Source: Janthinobacterium sp. 17J80-10 (lineage in GTDB: Bacteria; Pseudomonadota; Gammaproteobacteria; Burkholderiales; Burkholderiaceae_D). From it: a stretch of DNA of 64,000 nucleotides. Location: NCBI RefSeq assembly GCF_004114795.1, contig NZ_CP035311.1, positions 3,658,001 through 3,722,000 on the forward strand, in the 5' to 3' direction. This document shows, one piece after another, positions 1 through 7,672 of the stretch. The position numbers were made by a program, and so were the translations under genes. The notes beneath the pieces are model-generated. The model was not told the origin of the DNA. It made no database searches and was given only the letters and a program-made list of their open reading frames with translations. Position 1 is the stretch's first letter; every line of letters starts with the position of its first letter.

Positions 1-361
1 CGACACGCTCCAGCGACATCAGGATGTTCCAGCCGATGCCCTGGTCGTTCGGACCGTTGCGGTAGAACGGATCTGAAAACAGCACGATCGCTGCCTTCAG
101 CGTCACCAGCGGCGTCGGGATACCACTGCTTTTTGCGGCGACGATTTCCCAGATCAGGACCAGCAACGCCAGGCCGAGGATCGGCGGCAACACCGCCAGC
201 AGGAAGGGCTTGAACGAGATTTTCCGGCCATTGCCCTGGACCGGTGCAGCAGCGAGAGTGGGCGCTTTTTCCGCAACGGCGGGCTTGACTGCCCTGGCGG
301 GCGGCGATTCGGCAACCGGCGCTGCCGGCTCATTCATCAGGTTATTCATAACGGCACTCAT
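1..361 (-). CDS. nrtB: Nitrate ABC transporter permease NrtB (N-terminal part; cut by window edge)
   Basis: Inner-membrane permease of the nitrate/nitrite ABC importer. Only the first 120 codons are here. Reading leftwards from the ATG at 361, there is a hydrophilic Ala/Pro-rich N-terminus of about 50 residues, then one clear membrane segment (LLAVLPPILGLALLVLIW), then a stretch ending in GPNDQGIGWNILMSLERV that is typical of this permease family. A GGAG ribosome binding site precedes the ATG. It lies 21 bp downstream of nrtA on the same strand, so the two are almost certainly co-transcribed under the nrtA leader. The ATPase subunit would be expected further left, outside the window. The assignment rests on the position after nrtA as much as on sequence. 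Confidence 0.85.
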   Translation of the reverse strand, partial: MSAVMNNLMNEPAAPVAESPPARAVKPAVAEKAPTLAAAPVQGNGRKISFKPFLLAVLPPILGLALLVLIWEIVAAKSSGIPTPLVTLKAAIVLFSDPFYRNGPNDQGIGWNILMSLERV

Positions 362-382
362 GATGGCTCCAGATAATGTGAA

Positions 383-1633
383 TTACGCTTTGATCTTGAA
401 ACTGTCGGCATACTTGGCCGGATTCTTGCCGTCCCAGACCACGCCGTCGATCATCTTGCTTGTCCGCATGACATCCTTGGGGATGCTGACCTTCATCGCC
501 GAGGCCGCTTCCTTGTAAAGATCAATCTTGTTGATCTGCTTGGCCACACCAAGGTAGTCCGGATGGTCCTTGATCAGGCCCCAGCGCTTGTGCTGCGTCA
601 GGAACCACATGCCGTCTGACAGGTACGGGAAGTTCACCTGGCCGTCGTTGAAAAACTTCATGTGGTTCGGGTCATCCCAGGTCTTGCCCAGGCCATTCTG
701 GTAACGTCCCAGGATGCGCTGGTTGATCGCATCGACACTGGTATTGACGTAGGATTTCTGTGCCACGGTTTCGGCCATCTTCAGCTTGTTCTGCAAGCCG
801 GCGTCGATCCACTTGCCAGCTTCGATGATGGCCATCATCACCGCGCGCGCAGTGTTCGGATACTTGCTGACGAATTCGGCGGTGGTGCCCAGGGTCTTCT
901 CCGGGTGGTCTTTCCAGATATCCTGGGTGGTGACGGCAGTAATGCCAATGCCATCCATGATCGCGCGGTGCCCCCAAGGCTCGCCGACGCAGAAACCATC
1001 CATGTTACCGACGCGCATGTTGGCGACCATTTGCGGTGGCGGCACAGTGATGGCCTTGGCATCCTTGAATGGGTCGATGCCGGCCGACGCCAGCCAGTAA
1101 TACAGCCACATGGCGTGGGTACCGGTCGGGAAAGTTTGCGCAAAGGTGTATTCGCGCTTTTCGTTTGCCATCACCTTGGCCAGCGAGGGGCCGTCGACAG
1201 CTCCCTTGTCGGCCAGCTTTTTCGACAGCGTAATGGCCTGGCCGTTATGGTTCAGGTTCATCAGGATTGCCATGTCCTTTTTCGGGCCAGATACGCCCAG
1301 ATGCACGCCATAGATCAGGCCATACAGCACATGCGCCATGTCGAGCTCGCCATTGACCAGCTTGTCGCGCACGCCGGCCCAGGAAGCTTCCTTGGTTGGA
1401 ATGATCTTGACGCCATACTTTTTGTCGAAACCGAGCACCGAGGCCATGACCACCGAGGCGCAGTCGGTCAGCGGAATAAAGCCGATCTTCACTTCTTCCT
1501 TTTCCGGCTTGTCAGAACCGGCCGCCCACACGCCGCCCGTGGCCAGGCCACCGAATGCGCCGGCGCTCATGACCGCGCCAGCCTTCAGGATGGAGCGGCG
1601 GGTGATATCTGTGCTGTCGTCTTTCTTTGTCAT
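383..1633 (-). CDS. nrtA: Periplasmic nitrate-binding protein NrtA
   Basis: Solute-binding component of the NrtABC-type nitrate importer, 416 aa. The N-terminus carries a Tat-type export signal: a twin Arg in TRRSILKAG followed by an Ala/Gly-rich hydrophobic stretch and a cleavage-like AWAAG region near residue 35. The mature part matches the CmpA/NrtA family, with IGFIPLTDCASVV, PTGTHAMWLYYW, the VPPPQMVANM motif, and the C-terminal segment LSDGMWFLTQHKRWGL. The ATG at 1633 is preceded by GGGAGA at proper spacing. It is followed by nrtB. Transcription appears to start at the sigma-54 promoter at 1806-1821 and pass through an ANTAR-type leader and terminator. NasS, encoded next door, is a close paralogue without an export signal. 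Confidence 0.93.
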   Translation of the reverse strand: MTKKDDSTDITRRSILKAGAVMSAGAFGGLATGGVWAAGSDKPEKEEVKIGFIPLTDCASVVMASVLGFDKKYGVKIIPTKEASWAGVRDKLVNGELDMAHVLYGLIYGVHLGVSGPKKDMAILMNLNHNGQAITLSKKLADKGAVDGPSLAKVMANEKREYTFAQTFPTGTHAMWLYYWLASAGIDPFKDAKAITVPPPQMVANMRVGNMDGFCVGEPWGHRAIMDGIGITAVTTQDIWKDHPEKTLGTTAEFVSKYPNTARAVMMAIIEAGKWIDAGLQNKLKMAETVAQKSYVNTSVDAINQRILGRYQNGLGKTWDDPNHMKFFNDGQVNFPYLSDGMWFLTQHKRWGLIKDHPDYLGVAKQINKIDLYKEAASAMKVSIPKDVMRTSKMIDGVVWDGKNPAKYADSFKIKA

Positions 1634-1675
1634 GCTGGTCTCCCTGGGAAGAAATGCAAACCTTAAAATCCAAAT

Positions 1676-1728
1676 AAAAAAAGGCGCCCGGACCGTGCAG
1701 GGAAACCCTGCAAGATTCGGACACCTTT
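1676..1728 (-). terminator. Leader terminator (attenuator) in front of nrtA
   Basis: Intrinsic terminator inside the nrtA 5' leader. In the transcript AAAGGUGUCC (1728-1719) can pair with GGGCGCCUUU (1689-1680) over ten positions, two of them G-U. An inner perfect stem UGCAGGG/CCCUGCA lies at 1696-1712, and a run of seven U follows (1682-1676). The 5' arm of the terminator is the loop and 3' arm of the second ANTAR hairpin (1719-1732), so the two structures exclude each other. That is the design of an antitermination switch. Structure was read by eye; folding energies were not computed. Confidence 0.85.
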
Positions 1729-1760
1729 GTCCCGGATCCCTCCTGCCTTCGTTGGCAGGA
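1719..1760 (-). promoter_or_regulatory. ANTAR (NasT) RNA target: two hexaloop hairpins in the nrtA leader
   Basis: Known ANTAR targets consist of two small hairpins with hexaloops that have A at position 1 and G at position 4. Hairpin P1 (1741-1760) has a 7-bp stem UCCUGCC/GGCAGGA and the loop AACGAA. Hairpin P2 (1719-1732) has stem GGAC/GUCC and loop AAAGGU. Eight bases separate them. Both loops fit AnnGnn. P2 formation would remove the 5' arm of the following terminator. The 17-nt string CCGGGACAAAGGTGTCC covering P2 is identical in the nasS leader. NasT from this locus is the expected binder, released from NasS when nitrate or nitrite is present; this last part is inferred from Azotobacter and Pseudomonas systems. 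Confidence 0.85.
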
Positions 1761-1805
1761 AAGATCGTTGATTGCTGCACCAGCTTTGGCGCTTGCCTAT
1801 TGCTA

Positions 1806-1821
1806 TGCAATTGACGTGCCA
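1806..1821 (-). promoter_or_regulatory. Sigma-54 promoter of nrtA
   Basis: On the minus strand the sequence is TGGCACGTCAATTGCA, a full match to the -24/-12 consensus TGGCAC-N5-TTGCA, with ten bases between the GG and GC dinucleotides. Transcription would start near 1795, giving a leader of about 160 nt that contains the two ANTAR hairpins and the attenuator before the nrtA ATG. Sigma-54 control implies an activator; NtrC-like dyads lie upstream. The nasS promoter has the same architecture. Confidence 0.88.
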
Positions 1822-1874
1822 GCCTGATCCATTACTTTTTCCTGCTTCGCCGCTTCACGAGCGACCGTTTTTTT

Positions 1875-1907
1875 GCGCCATTTTCGTGCGCCGCCTCAAA
1901 ATGGCGC
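1875..1907 (-). promoter_or_regulatory. Candidate NtrC enhancer sites upstream of nrtA
   Basis: Two dyads resemble the NtrC consensus GCAC-N7-GTGC. On the minus strand the first (1889-1875) reads GCACGAAAATGGCGC, seven of eight conserved half-site bases. The second (1907-1893) reads GCGCCATTTTGAGGC and is weaker. They also form an exact 11-bp inverted repeat (1874-1884 with 1898-1908). The site is roughly 80-110 bp upstream of the predicted sigma-54 start, a usual enhancer distance. It follows the nasS stop, but no U-run follows it on that strand, so it is not a good nasS terminator. Assignment to NtrC is by resemblance only. Confidence 0.5.
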
Positions 1908-1920
1908 AGCAACTGGGTTC

Positions 1921-3126
1921 TCAGGCAGCGGCGGCAACCAGCCCGGCAAAGCTGATTGCAAAGCTATCCGCATAAGCGGCAGGCGCACTGCCATCCCAGG
2001 TAATGCCATCGATGAGGACGCTTTTGCGCATGGCATCGACAGGTACGGCCACATCCGCCATGGTGGCGGCCTCGCAGTAAAGGTCGATGCAATTGATCGC
2101 ACGCGCCACACCCAGGTAATCCGGATGTTCCTTGAGCAGGCCCCAGCGCTTGTGCTGCGTCAGGAACCACATGCCATCCGACAGGTAAGGGAAATTCACT
2201 GCACCGTCCTGATGGAAGGCCATGCAGTTCGGATCTTCGCGGCTGCCGCCTGCGCCGTCGCTGTAAAGGCCAAGGATGCGCGGGCTGATGATATTGACCG
2301 AGGTATTGACATACGCCTTGGCGGCAATGGTCTCGGCGGCGCGCAGCTTGTTGGCCGGGGATGCATCGATCCAGCGGCAAGCTTCCAGCACGGCAGCCGT
2401 CAATGCGCGCGCGGTATTGGGGTAGCGGCGCACGAAATCGGCGCTGGCACCCAGCACTTTTTCCGGATGACCGGGCCAGATATCCTGGCTGGCGGCAGCG
2501 GTAATGCCGACATTGTCCGCGATGGCACGATGGTTCCATGGCTCGCCGGCGCAATAGCCGTCGATATTGCCAACGGCCATATTTGCCACCATCTGCGGCG
2601 GCGGCACCGTCACCAGACGTACATCACGCAGCGGATGAATGCCATGCGCAGCCAGCCAGTAATACAGCCACATGGCATGCGTGCCTGTAGGGAAGGTATG
2701 CGCAAAGGTATAGGCGCCGTAGCGGCGTGGCTCCTGCCGGATCAGCCGGGCCAGCCCCGCGCCGCCGAGAACACCCTTGCCGGCGACGTGGTTCGCAAGA
2801 GTGATCGCCTGGCCGTTGCGATTCAGGGTCATCAAGACTACCATGTCGCGCCGGCCGCACCCGATCCCCATGTGCACGCCGTATACGAGGCCATACAAGG
2901 CTTGCGCGGCATCCAGGTCGCCGCTTGTCAGCTTGTCGCGCACGCTGGCCCACGAAGCCTCGCGGGTTGGCACGATCTTGATGCCGTGCTTCCTGTCAAA
3001 GCCGAGAATGGCTGCCATCACCACCGGCGCGCAATCGGTCAGTGGCATGAACCCGACTCGCACCTCCTGCTTTTCCGGAGCACCGGCAATCCGGGCAGGT
3101 GCTTTGCCCAATCCATGTTCTGTCAT
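1921..3126 (-). CDS. nasS: NasS, cytoplasmic nitrate/nitrite sensor (NrtA-like)
   Basis: Nitrate/nitrite-responsive partner of the antiterminator NasT, 401 aa. It shares the whole NrtA fold signature with its neighbour (VGFMPLTDCAPVV, PTGTHAMWLYYW, VPPPQMVANM, LSDGMWFLTQHKRWGL) but its N-terminus, MTEHGLGKAPARIAG, has no export signal, which separates NasS from NrtA. The ATG at 3126 has GGGAGC upstream; an upstream alternative start at 3180 lies inside the attenuator and was rejected. nasT lies 265 bp upstream on the same strand, and in known systems NasS binds NasT until nitrate or nitrite releases it. Here nasS has its own sigma-54 promoter and ANTAR leader, so it looks to be a target of its own partner. 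The residues TDCAP and the central GEPWNHRAI are retained. Confidence 0.9.
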   Translation of the reverse strand: MTEHGLGKAPARIAGAPEKQEVRVGFMPLTDCAPVVMAAILGFDRKHGIKIVPTREASWASVRDKLTSGDLDAAQALYGLVYGVHMGIGCGRRDMVVLMTLNRNGQAITLANHVAGKGVLGGAGLARLIRQEPRRYGAYTFAHTFPTGTHAMWLYYWLAAHGIHPLRDVRLVTVPPPQMVANMAVGNIDGYCAGEPWNHRAIADNVGITAAASQDIWPGHPEKVLGASADFVRRYPNTARALTAAVLEACRWIDASPANKLRAAETIAAKAYVNTSVNIISPRILGLYSDGAGGSREDPNCMAFHQDGAVNFPYLSDGMWFLTQHKRWGLLKEHPDYLGVARAINCIDLYCEAATMADVAVPVDAMRKSVLIDGITWDGSAPAAYADSFAISFAGLVAAAA

Positions 3127-3162
3127 TGCTGCTCCCACTGATAAGCTTGTGCGCGGACAAAC

Positions 3163-3213
3163 AAAAAGGCGTCCGGTCAATGCGAGCGCAGCTCGATCGA
3201 CCAGGACACCTTT
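3163..3213 (-). terminator. Leader terminator (attenuator) in front of nasS
   Basis: In the transcript AAAGGUGUCC (3213-3204) pairs with GGACGCCUUU (3174-3165) over ten positions with one G-U. The stem continues, after a one-base bulge, with GGUC (3202-3199) pairing GACC (3178-3175). A small GAGC/GCUC hairpin can form in the apical part. Five U follow at 3167-3163. The 5' arm is shared with the second ANTAR hairpin (3204-3217), making the two structures mutually exclusive, as in the nrtA leader. Confidence 0.83.
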
Positions 3214-3248
3214 GTCCCGGCTGCACCGCCCACATTGGCCGTGCAGCC
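3204..3248 (-). promoter_or_regulatory. ANTAR (NasT) RNA target: two hexaloop hairpins in the nasS leader
   Basis: Hairpin P1 (3219-3248) pairs GGCUGCAC with GUGCAGCC, then after a G-G mismatch GCC with GGC, and presents the hexaloop AAUGUG. Hairpin P2 (3204-3217) has stem GGAC/GUCC and hexaloop AAAGGU. One base separates them. Both loops have A1 and G4. P2 and its 5' flank are identical to those in front of nrtA over 17 nt (CCGGGACAAAGGTGTCC), while P1 differs in sequence but keeps its shape. This is covariation between two leaders within one locus and strengthens both calls. Confidence 0.85.
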
Positions 3249-3265
3249 ATCTTCTCCAGGGTTAG

Positions 3266-3281
3266 TGCAATTGGCGTGCCA
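3266..3281 (-). promoter_or_regulatory. Sigma-54 promoter of nasS
   Basis: The minus strand reads TGGCACGCCAATTGCA, again a full -24/-12 sigma-54 match with ten bases between GG and GC. Transcription would begin near 3254, just before the P1 hairpin. The promoter sits between nasT and nasS, so nasS can be transcribed independently of nasT. Confidence 0.88.
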
Positions 3282-3332
3282 GCCGCAGAGCAGGCAATTC
3301 GGGCAAAACCCGGGCGAAACCAGGGAAATTGC

Positions 3333-3347
3333 GCACTTTTGCCGTGC
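3333..3347 (-). promoter_or_regulatory. Candidate NtrC site upstream of nasS
   Basis: The dyad GCAC-N7-GTGC is complete here (minus strand GCACGGCAAAAGTGC), as in classical NtrC sites. It lies about 80-95 bp upstream of the predicted sigma-54 start of nasS. One site only was seen. The call is by consensus resemblance. Confidence 0.5.
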
Positions 3348-3391
3348 ACCGCATCAAACAAGGGCAATGACAATGGGGCAAAACGGCCGTC

Positions 3392-4036
3392 TCAACCCAG
3401 CAGATCGGCGACGTCGATGATGCGTTGGGCGAGGTCGGAAAGTTTGAGGTTCTTGTCCATGGCCAGGCGCCGCAGCTTGGCATAGGCCTCGGGTTCGCTC
3501 AGCTTGTGCCGCTCCATCAGCAGGCCCTTGGCGCGCTCGATGGTCTTGCGCTCGGCCAGCTTGAGCTTGGTATCGGAGAGCTCGGCGCGCAGCTTTTGCT
3601 CGGCATTGAAGCGCGCCAGCGCCACGTCGAGCACGGGCTTGACGCGTTCCGCATGCAGGCCGGCCACCACGTAGGCCGACACACCGGCATCCATGGCCGC
3701 CTCCATGCTGGACTTGTCGTCATCTTCGGTAAACAGGACGATCGGCCGGCGCGCCTCGCGGGTCGCCACCACCACGTGCTCGAGCACGTCGCGCGCATCC
3801 GACTCGGCGTCGATGATGATCATGTCCGGCTGCAGCTGGGCGACCCGTTCCGGCAGGTGCATATCGGCCGGGAACACGGCGATGATGTTGTAACCAGCTT
3901 CGAGCAAGCCAATACGCAGAGCGCGCGCGCGCTCTGCCGCCGCCCAGGCGGCGTCGTTGTGCTCGTCTTCCGGCGGCACGACGCTATTGACCACGACAAT
4001 GCGCAGCGATCGGAGTTCGTTGGATGAAGCCTGCAT
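3392..4036 (-). CDS. nasT: NasT, ANTAR-domain transcription antiterminator
   Basis: RNA-binding response regulator of 214 aa that promotes read-through of leader terminators. The first ~135 residues form a receiver-like domain ([15 protein letters not shown], then [16 protein letters not shown] and [27 protein letters not shown]). A short coiled linker ([19 protein letters not shown]) leads into the ANTAR domain (about 150-210) with the characteristic [20 protein letters not shown] and the conserved Ala and small residues of the three-helix fold. It is the first gene of nasT-nasS. The start at 4036 gives the normal family length. Two matching RNA targets lie just downstream, before nasS and nrtA. 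Known partners are held inactive by NasS without nitrate. Confidence 0.93.
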   Translation of the reverse strand: MQASSNELRSLRIVVVNSVVPPEDEHNDAAWAAAERARALRIGLLEAGYNIIAVFPADMHLPERVAQLQPDMIIIDAESDARDVLEHVVVATREARRPIVLFTEDDDKSSMEAAMDAGVSAYVVAGLHAERVKPVLDVALARFNAEQKLRAELSDTKLKLAERKTIERAKGLLMERHKLSEPEAYAKLRRLAMDKNLKLSDLAQRIIDVADLLG

Positions 4037-4135
4037 CTTTATAAATTACCAATAACCAGTACAACAGGGGAAAGCCGATCCCGGCATAATACGCTACAAT
4101 CGCACGCAAGAATCGCACCAACCTCACCTCTTCCC

Positions 4136-5164
4136 ATGCTTGTCCTTGGCATCGAATCCTCCTGTGATGAAACTGGCGTTGCGTTGTATGACACACAACG
4201 CGGCTTGCTCGGTCACGCCCTCCATTCGCAGGTCGCGATGCACGAGGCCTATGGCGGCGTGGTGCCGGAGTTGGCCTCTCGCGACCATATCCGGCGCGCC
4301 CTGCCGCTGTTGGAGCAAGTGCTGGAGCAAAGCGCCGAGCCGCTGACCGCCATCGACGCCATCGCCTATACGCAGGGCCCGGGCCTGGCCGGCGCGCTGC
4401 TGGTCGGCGCCTCGGTTGCCTGCGGCCTGGCGCTGGCGCTGGACAAGCCCATCCTCGGCGTGCACCACCTGGAAGGCCATCTGCTGTCGCCGCTTTTGGC
4501 GAGCGATCCGCCGGAATTCCCCTTTGTCGCGCTGCTGGTGTCAGGCGGCCACACCCAGTTGATGCAGGTCGACGGCATCGGCCGCTATACCCTGCTGGGA
4601 GAAACCGTGGATGATGCCGCCGGTGAAGCCTTCGACAAGTCGGCCAAGCTGCTGGGCCTGGGCTATCCCGGCGGGCCGGCGATTTCACGCATGGCCGAGT
4701 TCGGCGACCCGACCGCCTACAAGCTGCCGCGTCCGATGCTGCACTCGAAGAACCTGGATTTCAGCTTTTCCGGCCTGAAGACGGCAGTGCTGACGCTGGT
4801 GAAAAAGCACCCGGCCAACATCTGCGAGCAGGACAAGGCCAACATTGCGCGCGCCTTCGTCGATGCCATCGTCGATGTGCTGGTAGCCAAATGCATCGAC
4901 GCACTGAAGCAGACCGGCATGAAGCGGCTGGTGATCGCCGGCGGCGTCGGCGCCAATGCGCAATTGCGCGCCGCCCTCAACGCCGCCGCGCAAAAGAAGC
5001 GCTTCCGCGTGTTTTACCCGGAGCTGCAATTCTGCACCGACAATGGCGCCATGATCGCCTTCGCCGGCGCGCAACGACTGGCGCGCAATCCTGCTGCCGC
5101 CACGCGCGACTATGCGTTCCAGGTGCGTCCGCGCTGGCCGCTGGACGAGTTGCCGCCAGCCTGA
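4136..5164 (+). CDS. tsaD: tRNA threonylcarbamoyladenosine synthase subunit TsaD
   Basis: Transfers the threonylcarbamoyl group to A37 of ANN-decoding tRNAs together with TsaB and TsaE. 342 aa, full length. The ASKHA-fold signature begins at residue 1 ([12 protein letters not shown]), the iron-binding HxxxH is H111/H115 in HHLEGH, and LVSGGHTQL and [13 protein letters not shown] are conserved. The ATG at 4136 follows a TACAAT -10-like box near 4094. It is transcribed divergently from nasT (99 bp). tsaE, its ATPase partner, is also in this window (13913). Nothing unusual was seen. Confidence 0.97.
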   Translation: MLVLGIESSCDETGVALYDTQRGLLGHALHSQVAMHEAYGGVVPELASRDHIRRALPLLEQVLEQSAEPLTAIDAIAYTQGPGLAGALLVGASVACGLALALDKPILGVHHLEGHLLSPLLASDPPEFPFVALLVSGGHTQLMQVDGIGRYTLLGETVDDAAGEAFDKSAKLLGLGYPGGPAISRMAEFGDPTAYKLPRPMLHSKNLDFSFSGLKTAVLTLVKKHPANICEQDKANIARAFVDAIVDVLVAKCIDALKQTGMKRLVIAGGVGANAQLRAALNAAAQKKRFRVFYPELQFCTDNGAMIAFAGAQRLARNPAAATRDYAFQVRPRWPLDELPPA

Positions 5165-5215
5165 GCACCACCTATCTATGGGACAATGGCGGTCTCGTTT
5201 TTCAGGGATATCGCC

Positions 5216-6478
5216 ATGCCTTCAGCCGAGCTGATCCAGTATGCCGGCGCCGCGCTTTTCGCACTGGCGGTGCTGCATACGTTTTCCACGAAATTTTTCG
5301 ACCATCTGTCGCATGCCCACCCGCGCCACGCAGGCCTGTTTCATTTGCTGGGCGAGGTCGAGGCGGTATTCGGCTTCTGGGCGATGGTGCTGATCCTGTT
5401 CATGGCGGCCACCGCCGACCTTAACACCGCCATCGGCTACCTGGAGCGGCAAAATCTCACAGAGCCATTGTTCGTATTCGTGATCCTGGTCATGGCCGGC
5501 ACGCGTCCCATCCTGCACCTGGCGCGGCGCCTGGTCGACTGGATTGCGGCGGCGCTGCCGCTGGCGCCATCGCTGGCCTACTACGTGACTTGCCTGACGC
5601 TCGTGCCCCTGCTCGGTTCCATCATTACCGAGCCTGCCGCCATGACGCTGGCCGCGCTGCTGCTGCGCGACCGCTATTACAGCCAGCCGATCTCGCCGCG
5701 CCTCAAATATGCGACCCTGGCGGTACTGCTGGTGAATGTATCGATCGGCGGCGTGCTGACGCCTTATGCGGCACCACCGGTGCTGATGGTGGCGGCAAAA
5801 TGGGGCTGGGACTTTTCCTTCATGCTGGCCATGTTCGGCTGGAAGGCCGTGCTGGCCGTTGTCATCAATGCCGCGGGCGCCGCCTGGCTGTTTCGCCGGG
5901 AACTGGCCGGGCTGGCAGTGCCTTCCACAAATGCGGACCAACAATCCATGCCGGCGCTGGTAATCACCATCCACCTGCTATTTCTGGCAGGCGTGGTATT
6001 TTTCAACCACCATCCGGTCGTATTCTTTGGCCTGTTCCTGTTCTTCCTCGGTTTCACCGAAGCCTACAAAAAATACCAGGACACGCTGATGCTGCGCGAA
6101 GGCTTGATGGTGGCGTTTTTCCTGGCCGGCCTGGTGATCCTGGGCAGCCAGCAGCAATGGTGGCTGCAGCCCCTCCTGGCCGGCATGGATGCGACCGTGC
6201 TCTTTTTCGGCGCCACGGCGCTCACCGCCATCACTGACAATGCTGCGCTGACTTACCTCGGTTCGCTGGTGGAAGGCCTATCCGATACGGCCAAGTACGC
6301 GCTGGTCGCGGGCGCCGTCGCTGGCGGCGGCCTGACCGTGATTGCCAATGCGCCGAATCCGGCAGGCTTTGCCATCCTCAAGGGCAGCTTTGATGAAGAA
6401 TCCATCAGCCCGCTGGGCCTGTTCGCCTGCGCGCTGCCGCCAACCATCGTCGCGATGCTGTGCTTTTTGCTGCTGTAA
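5216..6478 (+). CDS. Putative Na+/H+ antiporter, multi-pass membrane protein
   Basis: A hydrophobic protein of 420 aa with about 10-12 membrane segments. It resembles the putative Na+/H+ antiporter family with GEVEAVFGFWAMVLILFMA near residue 50, SIITEPAAMTLAALLL near 138, NVSIGGVLTPYAAPPVLMV near 172, and ITDNAALTYLGSL near 340, where conserved Asp/Asn/Glu residues lie inside membrane segments. The ATG at 5216 is favoured because AGGGA lies upstream; an ATG ten codons earlier (5186) has none. It runs convergent to plsY with only one base between the stop codons. Ion specificity cannot be read from the sequence. Confidence 0.75.
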   Translation: MPSAELIQYAGAALFALAVLHTFSTKFFDHLSHAHPRHAGLFHLLGEVEAVFGFWAMVLILFMAATADLNTAIGYLERQNLTEPLFVFVILVMAGTRPILHLARRLVDWIAAALPLAPSLAYYVTCLTLVPLLGSIITEPAAMTLAALLLRDRYYSQPISPRLKYATLAVLLVNVSIGGVLTPYAAPPVLMVAAKWGWDFSFMLAMFGWKAVLAVVINAAGAAWLFRRELAGLAVPSTNADQQSMPALVITIHLLFLAGVVFFNHHPVVFFGLFLFFLGFTEAYKKYQDTLMLREGLMVAFFLAGLVILGSQQQWWLQPLLAGMDATVLFFGATALTAITDNAALTYLGSLVEGLSDTAKYALVAGAVAGGGLTVIANAPNPAGFAILKGSFDEESISPLGLFACALPPTIVAMLCFLLL

Positions 6479-6479
6479 A

Positions 6480-7085
6480 TTATTTTTTCTTGCTGCCGAT
6501 CCGGCTTTCCTTGCCGGCCAGCAGATTGCCAATGTTGGCACGGTGCCGGTAAAGCAGCAGCGCACTCATCGCCAGCACCGCCAGCAGAATTTCATCGACG
6601 CCGAACAGCAAGCCATAGTAGAACGGCGCAAATACCGCCGCAATCAATGCCGCCAGCGAAGAATAGCGGAAGGCATAGGCGACGATCAGCCAGGTCGCCA
6701 GCGTTGCCAGGCCCAGCCAGCCATTGATACCCAGCAGCACGCCCAACGCCGTGGCCACGCCCTTGCCGCCGACAAACTTAAAAAAGACCGGCCACAGGTG
6801 GCCGACGAATACCGCCAGCGCAACCAGGGCAATGCCGCCATCGCCGAGACCATACTGCGGCCCGAACACCTGCGCCAGCCATACCGCCAGCCAGCCCTTG
6901 AATGCATCGCCCAGCAATGTCAGTACTGCCGCGGCCTTGTTACCGCTGCGCAGGACATTGGTGGCGCCGGGATTTTTGGAACCGTAGGTGCGCGGATCGG
7001 CCAGGCCGAAGACGCGGCTGACCACCACGGCAAACGACAGGGAACCGATCAGGTAGGCCGCCAGCGCAAATAACAAAACAGTCAT
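6480..7085 (-). CDS. plsY: Glycerol-3-phosphate acyltransferase PlsY
   Basis: Acyl-phosphate-dependent sn-glycerol-3-phosphate acyltransferase of the inner membrane, first step of phospholipid synthesis, 201 aa. The family motifs are present: [12 protein letters not shown] near residue 13, [12 protein letters not shown] near 36, and [14 protein letters not shown] near 104. Five or so membrane helices and a Lys-rich C-terminus follow. Located 37 bp downstream of ybaK on the same strand, so the two may share a transcript. Confidence 0.95.
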   Translation of the reverse strand: MTVLLFALAAYLIGSLSFAVVVSRVFGLADPRTYGSKNPGATNVLRSGNKAAAVLTLLGDAFKGWLAVWLAQVFGPQYGLGDGGIALVALAVFVGHLWPVFFKFVGGKGVATALGVLLGINGWLGLATLATWLIVAYAFRYSSLAALIAAVFAPFYYGLLFGVDEILLAVLAMSALLLYRHRANIGNLLAGKESRIGSKKK

Positions 7086-7122
7086 TATTTCTCCTTGAAA
7101 CTTTGATTAATTCTTCAAGCGC

Positions 7123-7614
7123 TCAATCTTCGAGCGCGCAATTCACCGGCTTGGCTTGCAGGCACGCCAGCAGCACTTGCGGATCCAGTCCCACCAGGTA
7201 ACCGCGCCGGCCGCCGTTGATGTAAATCTTTTCCAGCGCCAGGATACTTTGCTCCACATACACGGGCATCGCCTTGCGGGTGCCGAAGGGCGAAGTGCCG
7301 CCGACCAGGTAGCCGGAGTGGCGGTTGGCCACTTCCGGCTTGCAGGGCTCGACCGACTTGCAGCCAATTTGCCGCGCCAGGTTCTTGGTGGACACCTTGC
7401 GGTCGCCATGCATGAGCACGATCAACGGCTTTGCCGTCTCATCCTGCATCACCAGTGTCTTGACCACGCAGTGCTCGTCCACCCCCAGCGCACGCGAGGA
7501 CACTCCCGTGCCGCCATGCTCTTCGTAGGTGTACGGATGCTCGCTGAAAGCAATGCCCTGGCGGCGCAGGAATTGTGTCGCCGGCGTTTCGGAAACGTGT
7601 TCTTTTTTTGCCAT
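7123..7614 (-). CDS. ybaK: Cys-tRNA(Pro)/Cys-tRNA(Cys) deacylase YbaK
   Basis: Trans-editing hydrolase that clears Cys mis-charged on tRNA-Pro, 163 aa, usual length. The YbaK motifs are seen: EEHGGTGVSSRALG near residue 31, VVKTLVM near 49, and GYLVGGTSPFGTRKAMPV near 101, including the catalytic region Lys. It is divergent from the EEP-family gene (58 bp) and followed by plsY. Confidence 0.92.
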   Translation of the reverse strand: MAKKEHVSETPATQFLRRQGIAFSEHPYTYEEHGGTGVSSRALGVDEHCVVKTLVMQDETAKPLIVLMHGDRKVSTKNLARQIGCKSVEPCKPEVANRHSGYLVGGTSPFGTRKAMPVYVEQSILALEKIYINGGRRGYLVGLDPQVLLACLQAKPVNCALED

Positions 7615-7672
7615 GCCGTGTTACGCTAAACCCGTTCGCAGATTGTTTCGCAGATTCAAACCGGGGGCTATT

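Noticed and set aside
1873-3141. 422-codon plus-strand frame opposite nasS
   Set aside because: His/Arg/Gln-rich composition without motifs; antisense to a well-supported NasS and crossing its leader.
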